This document shows, in pieces, positions 1 through 4,662 of a stretch of DNA of 8,999 nt (its first letter is position 1; each line of letters starts with the position of its first letter). Under the pieces are notes generated by a model, which ran no database searches, had not been told where the DNA came from, and saw only the letters and a list, made by a program, of their open reading frames with translations. The position numbers and the translations under genes were made by a program. Origin of the DNA: Clostridia bacterium (GTDB lineage: Bacteria; Bacillota; Clostridia; Oscillospirales; Oscillospiraceae); NCBI GenBank assembly GCA_003245395.1, contig QKDF01000044.1, positions 1 through 8,999 on the forward strand, in the 5' to 3' direction.

Positions 1-48
1 GTGAATGAGTTTCAATTAATTGTGAATCCAAATGGGCTGCAGCTCTAA
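1..48 (+). CDS. possible 3' end of an upstream gene (partial)
   Basis: Frame 1 is open from the window edge and reads VNEFQLIVNPNGLQL before a TAA at 46-48; the other two plus frames hit stops within the first eight bases. A hairpin suited to termination follows at 55-90, which fits a gene ending here and converging on the tRNA. Fifteen codons are too few to name a family, and an open frame of this length occurs easily by chance, so this is a weak call. Confidence 0.2.
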   Translation: MNEFQLIVNPNGLQL

Positions 49-50
49 GT

Positions 51-90
51 AAAAATAAAAGAAGCCTTGATTTCTCAAGACTTCTTTTAT
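51..90 (-). terminator. Rho-independent terminator of the tRNA-Gln gene, possibly bidirectional
   Basis: Long hairpin whose arms are about 55-70 and 75-90 with a four-base TTTC loop (71-74) and a single C-A mismatch. Read on the minus strand, the stem is followed by a T-tract (the AAAAA at 51-55 of the plus strand), directly after the tRNA 3' end. The outer A/T pairs put T's on both sides, so it could also stop transcription coming from the left. The outermost base is shared with the terminal A of the CCA. Confidence 0.8.
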
Positions 91-163
91 GGCAGCGGGT
101 GAAGGATTCGAACCCTCACAGACGGAGTCAGAGTCCGGCGTGCTACCATTACACAAACCCGCT
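90..163 (-). tRNA. tRNA-Gln (anticodon CUG)
   Basis: A complete 74-nt tRNA can be folded by hand on the minus strand. It has acceptor AGCGGGT/ACCCGCT (7 bp), D-arm GTGT/GCAC with loop AATGGTA, anticodon arm CCGGA-CTCTGAC-TCCGT, a four-base variable region, T-arm GAGGG-TTCGAAT-CCTTC, discriminator G and an encoded CCA. The anticodon at positions 34-36 is CTG, which reads CAG (glutamine). The outermost anticodon-stem pair (27-43) is C-U, a mismatch; the other four pairs are normal. The gene stands alone, with its own promoter upstream and a terminator immediately downstream, so it appears to be a single-gene transcription unit. Confidence 0.95.
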
Positions 164-207
164 ATCTGCTGCCCGCCGTGCGGAACACCGCGTAGCGAAC
201 AGATATT

Positions 208-235
208 ATTATACAAAAATGACGGGAATTGTCAA
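208..235 (-). promoter_or_regulatory. sigma-A promoter of tRNA-Gln
   Basis: On the minus strand a perfect TTGACA (plus 230-235) is followed after 16 bases by a perfect TATAAT (plus 208-213). The predicted start near 200 gives a leader of about 37 nt before the mature tRNA 5' end at 163. A full-consensus promoter is as expected for a stable RNA gene. Confidence 0.9.
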
Positions 236-301
236 CCCCCTTTTTGAAATTTTTTAGGAATACTTCTGCATTGGGATCAAACACTAGCAGAGGGTGATTT
301 T

Positions 302-472
302 ATGAACCAAAAACAGCATGCGGTGAACGACGCGCCAAATCTGCGTCTGGAACCGGAAAGGCGCCTTTGTCCTGCCTTTGACTCCGTGAGTATTGCGACG
401 TTTCCTGTGGCCGAGCGGGGAGAAATGGGAATGCGCGTTCTGGACAACTGCTGCGAAGACCATATTATGTAA
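302..472 (+). CDS. small ORF, 56 aa, unknown
   Basis: ATG at 302 to TAA at 470-472 encodes MNQKQHAVND...NCCEDHIM. I do not recognise it. In its favour: a good ribosome site (AGGGTGAT, 291-298) sits a few bases before the ATG, the frame fills most of the gap between the tRNA promoter and thiN, and a strong hairpin begins five bases after the stop, as for a short transcription unit. The product is soluble-looking and mixed in charge, with no membrane segment or signal peptide. It has three cysteines (C23, C50, C51) and a short acidic, Cys-Cys-containing tail. Against: I find no convincing promoter in front of it, and 57 codons can stay open by chance in GC-rich DNA. If it is not a gene, 164-603 is about 440 bases holding only two promoters and a hairpin. 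Confidence 0.45.
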   Translation: MNQKQHAVNDAPNLRLEPERRLCPAFDSVSIATFPVAERGEMGMRVLDNCCEDHIM

Positions 473-476
473 CCCT

Positions 477-515
477 GAAAGAGCGCCTGCACGGATTTTC
501 CGCAGGCGCTCTTTC
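477..515 (+). terminator. hairpin, probable terminator after the small ORF
   Basis: Perfect 14-bp inverted repeat, GAAAGAGCGCCTGC (477-490) against GCAGGCGCTCTTTC (502-515), with an 11-base loop. It begins five bases after the stop at 472. The T's (TTT then CCC) are inside and just after the right arm, so the tail is weak for an intrinsic terminator. It may instead protect the 3' end of a transcript or act as an attenuator. Confidence 0.6.
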
Positions 516-532
516 CCTGTGGCAGTTGCAGT

Positions 533-561
533 TTGTAAACAAGGCCGGAATGTGGTAAAAT
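533..561 (+). promoter_or_regulatory. promoter of thiN
   Basis: TTGTAA (533-538), a 17-base spacer, then TAAAAT (556-561), with an extended -10 TGG at 553-555. The predicted start is near 568, giving a leader of about 35 nt before the TTG start at 604. It lies after the hairpin that ends the small ORF, so thiN seems to be transcribed independently of it. Confidence 0.7.
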
Positions 562-592
562 AATAACCATCATCAGGAAAAGCAACGAAAAG

Positions 593-598
593 AGGGAG
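593..598 (+). promoter_or_regulatory. ribosome binding site deciding the TTG start of thiN
   Basis: AGGGAG (593-598 within AGAGGGAG) lies five bases before TTG 604. The nearby ATG at 599 is in another frame and reaches TGA after two codons, so the rare TTG is the only start that fits. Confidence 0.7.
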
Positions 599-603
599 AT
601 GCG

Positions 604-1248
604 TTGAAGCGCTGTTTTGTGTTTGCCGCCGGCACCTATTACGGACTGCGGGAACTCCCCGTCCCCGGCGATCTGATCATTGCCGCCGATGCGGGATATT
701 TGATCTGCCAAAAGGCGGGGATTACCCCGGATCTGCTGCTGGGAGACTTTGACTCCATGGATGAGCCGGAGAACTTGCCCAATGTCCTGCGTGTCCCGGT
801 GGAAAAGGATGATACGGATACCATGCTGGCGCTGAAAGAGGGCCTGAAGCAGGGCTGCAATGAATTTTACATCTATGGCGGTACGGGCGGCAAGCGGCTG
901 GACCACACGCTGGCCAATCTCCAGGCGTTGATCTGGCTGCGGGAACACGGCGTTCGGGGCTATCTGGAGGATGACGACTTTATTTGGACGGCAATCCGAA
1001 ACGAAACGCTGACGGTGAAGCGGGAAGTGGAGTGGGGATTGTTTTCGGCGTTCTGTTTCGGTCCGCCTGCCCAGGGCGTGGACGAGGTGGGATTTCAGTA
1101 TCCGCTGAACGACGCGGTACTCCGAGCAGGAGAACCGCTTGCTGTGAGCAATCATATTCTGGAGCCTGAGGCCGCCATTACCGTCCGGGATGGCACGCTG
1201 GTGGTGGGCTGGGAATTGCCGCGACATCGCGACACCGATATCCTATAA
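604..1248 (+). CDS. thiN: thiamine pyrophosphokinase
   Basis: Predicted to transfer pyrophosphate from ATP to thiamine, giving thiamine diphosphate in the cytoplasm; it serves thiamine salvage. The 214 residues match the usual family length. Visible family motifs are the ADAG segment (28-31), PDLLLGDFDS (42-51) with the metal- and nucleotide-binding acidic residues, EKDDTDT (67-73), GGTGGKRLDH (92-101) in the N-terminal catalytic domain, and SN (182-183) in the C-terminal beta-rich thiamine-binding domain. Translation starts at TTG. In many Firmicutes thiN sits in the rsgA-rpe cluster; here it is a separate unit with its own promoter. No good terminator separates it from the next promoter at 1279, so some read-through into the dehydrogenase gene is possible. 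Confidence 0.93.
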   Translation: MKRCFVFAAGTYYGLRELPVPGDLIIAADAGYLICQKAGITPDLLLGDFDSMDEPENLPNVLRVPVEKDDTDTMLALKEGLKQGCNEFYIYGGTGGKRLDHTLANLQALIWLREHGVRGYLEDDDFIWTAIRNETLTVKREVEWGLFSAFCFGPPAQGVDEVGFQYPLNDAVLRAGEPLAVSNHILEPEAAITVRDGTLVVGWELPRHRDTDIL

Positions 1249-1278
1249 ATAAAATAACGCAAAGAGGAATTACCTCGG

Positions 1279-1307
1279 TTGTACTGGTGCAGTTCATACT
1301 GTATAAT
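1279..1307 (+). promoter_or_regulatory. promoter of the fused xanthine dehydrogenase
   Basis: TTGTAC (1279-1284), a 17-base spacer and a perfect TATAAT (1302-1307). The predicted start near 1314 leaves a leader of about 70 nt. An imperfect dyad GAGG-AATTA-CCTC (1264-1276) lies just before the -35 and a second dyad (1316-1329) just after the start point, so the promoter is flanked by two possible protein-binding sites. Confidence 0.85.
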
Positions 1308-1315
1308 TTATATGT

Positions 1316-1329
1316 AAAGGTCAACCTTT
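1316..1329 (+). promoter_or_regulatory. dyad at the start point, possible operator
   Basis: AAAGGTCAACCTTT is a perfect 6-2-6 inverted repeat covering roughly +3 to +16 of the predicted transcript. A repressor bound here would block RNA polymerase. It is too short with too small a loop (two bases) to be a useful RNA hairpin as written. No regulator gene is in the window, so the binding protein is unknown. Confidence 0.4.
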
Positions 1330-1339
1330 CGTTTGCGAA

Positions 1340-1363
1340 CCGTGGGACCGGAGTCGGACACGG
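1340..1363 (+). promoter_or_regulatory. hairpin in the 5' leader of xdh
   Basis: CCGTG (1340-1344) pairs with CACGG (1359-1363), and inside it CCG (1348-1350) pairs with CGG (1355-1357) over a GAGT loop, with a small internal loop between the two helices. It ends six bases before the ribosome site at 1369. It resembles no riboswitch class known to me and is much smaller than the Moco RNA motif. Confidence 0.35.
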
Positions 1364-1368
1364 AGTTT

Positions 1369-1375
1369 GAGGAGG
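1369..1375 (+). promoter_or_regulatory. ribosome binding site deciding the xdh start
   Basis: GAGGAGG is eight bases before ATG 1384, ideal spacing. The same frame is open further upstream to a TTG at 1333, but that start has no ribosome site and the extra 17 residues do not belong to the family, whose proteins begin a few residues before the ferredoxin fold. The start at 1384 is therefore chosen. Confidence 0.9.
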
Positions 1376-1383
1376 AATTCACG

Positions 1384-3933
1384 ATGGCGTCATTTACCGT
1401 CAACGGCAAAGCTGTGACCGTGGACTACAACCAAAAACTCATCCGGTATCTGCGGGATGAGCTTCATCTTACATCCGTGAAGGATGGGTGCAGCGAGGGT
1501 GCCTGCGGCACCTGTACCATTCTGATCGATGGCAAACCCACCAAGGCGTGCATTGCCCAGACCGACAAGCTGGAGGGCAAAACGATTGTTACGGTGGAGG
1601 GGCTAAGCGACTTTGAAAAGGACGTATATACCTATGCCTTCGGCAAGGCGGGGGCCGTGCAGTGCGGTTTCTGCATCCCGGGCATGGTGATCTGCGCCAA
1701 GGCGCTGCTGGATCAGAATCCGAATCCCACCAGGGAGGAAGCCGCCTTTGCCATCCGCAACAATATCTGCCGCTGTACCGGTTATGTGAAGATCATCGAC
1801 GCCATTTTGCTGGCGGCTGAGGTGATCCGCGCCGGAGAAATTCCACCCGAGCCGGATGACTGGAGCTTGGGACAGCGGGTGCCGCGGGTGGATGTACGGG
1901 AGAAGGTGACCGGAACGGGCGTCTACCCCGACGACGTGTATCTTGACGGGATGATTTATGCCAGTGCGGTGCGCAGCGCCTATCCCAGGGCGCGGGTGCT
2001 GGCCATCCATGCGGAAGAGGCGCGGGCGCTGCCCGGCGTGGTGGGTATCTACACCGCCGCCGATATCCCCGGCAGCAACAAGGTGGGCCATCTGGTCAAG
2101 GATTGGGACACCATGATCGCCGTGGGGGATATCACCCACTATTTGGGCGACGCCATCTGTCTTGTGGCCGCCGAGACCCAAGAGATTCTCCGGCAGGCCA
2201 AAGATTTGATTAAGGTTGATTACGAGGAACTGCCCTGCGTCCACAATCCGCAGGAGGCCATGGCTCCCGATGCGCCGCTGGTGCACAAAACCGGCAATCT
2301 GCTGGCCCACAAGCACATCCAGCGAGGAAACCCCGCAGAAGCCATTGCCCGCTCCAAATATGTGCTCACCCAGCGCTTCTCCACCCCCTGGACGGAGCAT
2401 GCGTTTTTGGAACCCGAGTGCGCCGTGGCCATCACAGAGGAAGACGGCGTAAAGATCTGGTCCACGGATCAGGGCGCCTACGATACCCAGCATGAGACCA
2501 TGGGTATGCTGGGCCTGCCCGCCGAAAAGGTGAAGGTGCAGAACCTGCTGGTGGGCGGCGGCTTCGGCGGCAAGGAGGACGTGACTGTCCAGCATCTGGC
2601 CGGGCTGGTGGCATACCTGACGAAGCGGCCTGTGAAGGCCAAACTCACCCGGGCGGAGAGCCTGCTGGTTCATCCCAAGCGCCACCCCATGGACATGGAA
2701 TTTTCCATCGGCTGCGACGAAAACGGCATCATTCAGGGCGTGGTGGCGGAGGTTATCGCCGATACCGGCGCCTACGCCTCTTTGGGCGGGCCGGTGCTGG
2801 AGCGAGCCTGCACCCACGCGGCCGGCCCCTATAATTATCAGAACTTTGAAATCGACGGCTGGGCCTATTATACCAATAATCCCCCCGCGGGCGCATTCCG
2901 CGGCTTCGGCGTGACCCAGACCTGTTTTTGTATTGAAAGCCTGCTCAACCAGATGGCCGACAAAGTGGGCATCTCCCCCTGGGAGATCCGCTGGCGCAAC
3001 GCCATCCGCCCGGGACAGGAGCTGCCCAACGGCCAGATCGTGGACGAATCCACCGGCCTTGCCGAGACGCTGCTGGCCGTTAAGCCTTACTACGACGCGG
3101 CGAAGTACGTGGGTATCGGCTGCGCCATGAAAAATGCGGGCGTGGGGGTGGGCATCCCGGACACGGGCCGGGTGCGGTTGATTGTGCAAGAGGGTAAAAT
3201 TCACATTTTCGCCGGTGCGTCCTGCATCGGCCAGGGCCTCGGCACCGTGCTGACCCAGATGGTCTGCGGCGAGCTGGGCCTTGGAAAGCAGGCCGTGGTT
3301 TACGAGCGATCAAACACCTGGATTGCGCCGGATTCCGGCACCACTTCCGGCTCCCGCCAGACGCTCATCACCGGCGAGGCCTGCCGCCGCGCCTGCGAAA
3401 AACTCAAGGCTGCGCTGGAGGGTCACGCTCTGCCGGAGCTGAACGGACAGGAGTTTTACGGCGAGTATCTGGCCAAAACCGACCCGCTGGGCGCCAACGT
3501 GCCCAACCCGGTCAGCCATGTGGCCTACGGCTATGCCACCCAGATCTGTATTCTGGACGAGGAGGGAAAGATCGAAAAGATCATCGCCGCCCATGACGTG
3601 GGCAAGGCCGTCAACCCCACCTCGGTAGAGGGACAGATTGAGGGCGGCGTGGTGATGTCCATGGGCTTCGCTTTGACGGAGCGGTATCCGTTGGAGAACT
3701 GCAAGCCGCTGGCCAAATACGGCACACTGGGCCTGTTCCGGGCCAATCAGATTCCCGAGGTCAAGGCACTGATCGTGGAGAAACCGGGCCTGAACGTAGC
3801 CTGCGGCGCCATCGGCATCGGAGAGATTACTTCCATTCCCACCGCGCCCGCCATTGCCGACGCCTATTTCCGCTACGATGGGAATTTCCGCAGTTCGCTG
3901 CCGTTGGAAAATACGCCCTACAGCCGCAAATAA
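1384..3933 (+). CDS. xdh: selenium-dependent xanthine dehydrogenase type molybdenum hydroxylase, fused 2Fe-2S and Moco subunits
   Basis: An 849-residue cytoplasmic hydroxylase expected to oxidise a purine such as xanthine or hypoxanthine with water-derived oxygen at a molybdenum centre. Residues 1-85 form a plant-type ferredoxin domain (C36, C41, C44, C56; spacing 4-2-11). Residues 86-150 form the second 2Fe-2S domain (C94, C97, C129, C131; spacing 2-31-1). From about 165 on comes the Moco region: Q363, GGGFGGKE (391-398), E473-R474, FRGFG (505-509), IGQG (615-618) and the catalytic glutamate E814 in GIGE. These match bovine xanthine oxidase Q767, E802, R880, F914 and E1261; F1009 is replaced by C580. 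There is no FAD domain between the iron-sulfur and Moco parts, as is usual in this family, so an outside electron acceptor is needed. 'Selenium-dependent' rests on overall resemblance to the Clostridia family of that name; the selenium is a labile ligand, not selenocysteine, and cannot be read from sequence. The exact substrate is uncertain. Confidence 0.88.
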   Translation: MASFTVNGKAVTVDYNQKLIRYLRDELHLTSVKDGCSEGACGTCTILIDGKPTKACIAQTDKLEGKTIVTVEGLSDFEKDVYTYAFGKAGAVQCGFCIPGMVICAKALLDQNPNPTREEAAFAIRNNICRCTGYVKIIDAILLAAEVIRAGEIPPEPDDWSLGQRVPRVDVREKVTGTGVYPDDVYLDGMIYASAVRSAYPRARVLAIHAEEARALPGVVGIYTAADIPGSNKVGHLVKDWDTMIAVGDITHYLGDAICLVAAETQEILRQAKDLIKVDYEELPCVHNPQEAMAPDAPLVHKTGNLLAHKHIQRGNPAEAIARSKYVLTQRFSTPWTEHAFLEPECAVAITEEDGVKIWSTDQGAYDTQHETMGMLGLPAEKVKVQNLLVGGGFGGKEDVTVQHLAGLVAYLTKRPVKAKLTRAESLLVHPKRHPMDMEFSIGCDENGIIQGVVAEVIADTGAYASLGGPVLERACTHAAGPYNYQNFEIDGWAYYTNNPPAGAFRGFGVTQTCFCIESLLNQMADKVGISPWEIRWRNAIRPGQELPNGQIVDESTGLAETLLAVKPYYDAAKYVGIGCAMKNAGVGVGIPDTGRVRLIVQEGKIHIFAGASCIGQGLGTVLTQMVCGELGLGKQAVVYERSNTWIAPDSGTTSGSRQTLITGEACRRACEKLKAALEGHALPELNGQEFYGEYLAKTDPLGANVPNPVSHVAYGYATQICILDEEGKIEKIIAAHDVGKAVNPTSVEGQIEGGVVMSMGFALTERYPLENCKPLAKYGTLGLFRANQIPEVKALIVEKPGLNVACGAIGIGEITSIPTAPAIADAYFRYDGNFRSSLPLENTPYSRK

Positions 3934-3935
3934 AA

Positions 3936-3962
3936 ATACGGGCCGCCATCGGCGGCCCGTAT
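3936..3962 (-). terminator. terminator between the convergent xdh and mocA genes
   Basis: Perfect 12-bp GC-rich hairpin, ATACGGGCCGCC and GGCGGCCCGTAT, with a three-base ATC loop. On the minus strand it is followed by ATTTTTATTTG, a proper U-tract, so it best serves mocA. On the plus strand, three bases after the xdh stop, it has no T-tract and may only stabilise the mRNA end or terminate weakly. Confidence 0.85.
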
Positions 3963-3969
3963 CCGAGCA

Positions 3970-4572
3970 TCAGTACAGGGTTCCTGCTTTGAGCTGATTT
4001 AAAGCATCAGGCGTATCCACGTCGGCCAATTCCTCAGGTTCAACCTCCAGAAGACGCAGACAGCCCTCCGGCTCGTGGGCGCGGATGACCACCGCGCCGC
4101 CCACGTCGCCTTTCAGCGCTAAAAGCTCCGGATAGAACTGGGCGGGGAAAATGCAGGGGTTGCCCCGCACGCCTCCGTGGCCCAGTGCGGCGATGAACTG
4201 CGGTTCTGTACGCCAGAAATCCACCAGAGCCGCCACGCTCCCGCGGCGCAGCAGCGGCTGATCCGATACCACAAAGGCCGTGCCGTCGCAGTCCGCAAGA
4301 GCCGTGAGGCCCAGCGCGACGGAGCGGCTCAGCCCCAGATCAGGCCGGTCGTTGTGAACGGCGGAGAAGCCGAATTCCCCGGCGAGGCGCTCAATTTCCG
4401 GATACTGCGTCACCACCGTTACCGCGTCAAAGGCCGCCGCCGGGATGACGTCCAATGTCCGCCGGATCAGGGATGTTTCCTCCAGATCCGAGAGGAGCTT
4501 GTTGGACCCGAACCGGCTGGCGTTTCCTGCCGCCAGTACCACACAGCCCAGCTTCAGACGGGGATTTTCCAT
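3970..4572 (-). CDS. mocA: molybdenum cofactor nucleotidyltransferase, probably cytidylyltransferase
   Basis: A 200-residue enzyme of the MobA/MocA fold, expected to join Mo-molybdopterin with CTP to give the cytosine dinucleotide form used by xanthine dehydrogenase-family hydroxylases; E. coli YgfJ/MocA is the reference. Visible motifs are LAAGNASRFGSNK (13-25), the nucleotide-binding loop; N74 with GLSRS (80-84); VVSDQPL (101-107) with the metal-binding aspartate D104; RGNP (136-139); GDVGG (155-159); and DVDTPDAL (184-191) near the C-terminus. The LAAG rather than LAGG start of the loop favours CTP over GTP as I recall it, but this is a weak criterion. The ribosome site GAGGTGG (plus 4577-4583) is four bases before the ATG. 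It lies between two molybdenum hydroxylase units on the opposite strand and very likely supplies cofactor to both. Confidence 0.88.
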   Translation of the reverse strand: MENPRLKLGCVVLAAGNASRFGSNKLLSDLEETSLIRRTLDVIPAAAFDAVTVVTQYPEIERLAGEFGFSAVHNDRPDLGLSRSVALGLTALADCDGTAFVVSDQPLLRRGSVAALVDFWRTEPQFIAALGHGGVRGNPCIFPAQFYPELLALKGDVGGAVVIRAHEPEGCLRLLEVEPEELADVDTPDALNQLKAGTLY

Positions 4573-4594
4573 CGAACCACCTCATTTCATTGAA

Positions 4595-4603
4595 TAGTAT
4601 ACC
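4595..4603 (+). promoter_or_regulatory. weak -10-like region for xdhABC
   Basis: The xdhABC operon needs a promoter between 4573 and 4662, because mocA runs the other way. The best plus-strand -10 candidates are TAGTAT (4595-4600) and TATACC (4598-4603), which overlap the mocA -10 on the other strand, but neither has a recognisable -35 at 16-18 bases. Expression may depend on an activator or another sigma factor. This is a low-confidence guess. Confidence 0.25.
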
Positions 4604-4625
4604 GGCTTTTGCCGATTCCAGTCAA
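4596..4625 (-). promoter_or_regulatory. promoter of mocA
   Basis: On the minus strand TTGACT (plus 4620-4625) is followed after 18 bases by TATACT (plus 4596-4601). The predicted start near 4589 gives a very short leader of about 17 nt that already holds the ribosome site. A small dyad CGGC-TTTT-GCCG (4603-4614) lies in the spacer and could be an operator. The -35 lies well inside the presumed 5' leader of xdhA. Confidence 0.75.
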
Positions 4626-4647
4626 GGAAGACGGCAATGTTTTCAAA

Positions 4648-4655
4648 AAGGAGGT
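4648..4655 (+). promoter_or_regulatory. ribosome binding site deciding the xdhA start
   Basis: AAGGAGGT, a near-perfect match to the 16S tail, with its GG eight bases before ATG 4663. The frame is open upstream to a TTG at 4609, but no ribosome site precedes that codon and it lies in the mocA promoter. Confidence 0.9.
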
Positions 4656-4662
4656 CAAGCCC

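Noticed and set aside
277..1227. Minus-strand frame opposite the small ORF and thiN
   Set aside because: Antisense of thiN, whose motifs are complete; the translation is rich in Arg, Gln and His with no domain pattern.
1333..1383. Upstream TTG start extending the fused dehydrogenase by 17 residues
   Set aside because: There is no ribosome site before 1333, the extension covers the leader hairpin, and the family begins at the ferredoxin fold; ATG 1384 has an ideal SD.
1314..1383. Moco or purine riboswitch in front of xdh
   Set aside because: The leader is too short for the Moco motif and lacks the three-way junction and loop-loop pattern of a purine riboswitch; only one small hairpin is visible.
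1603..3204. Very long open frame on the minus strand opposite xdh
   Set aside because: It lies wholly inside a convincing gene with intact catalytic motifs. The His- and Gly-rich translation resembles no protein family, and long antisense frames are common opposite GC-rich genes.
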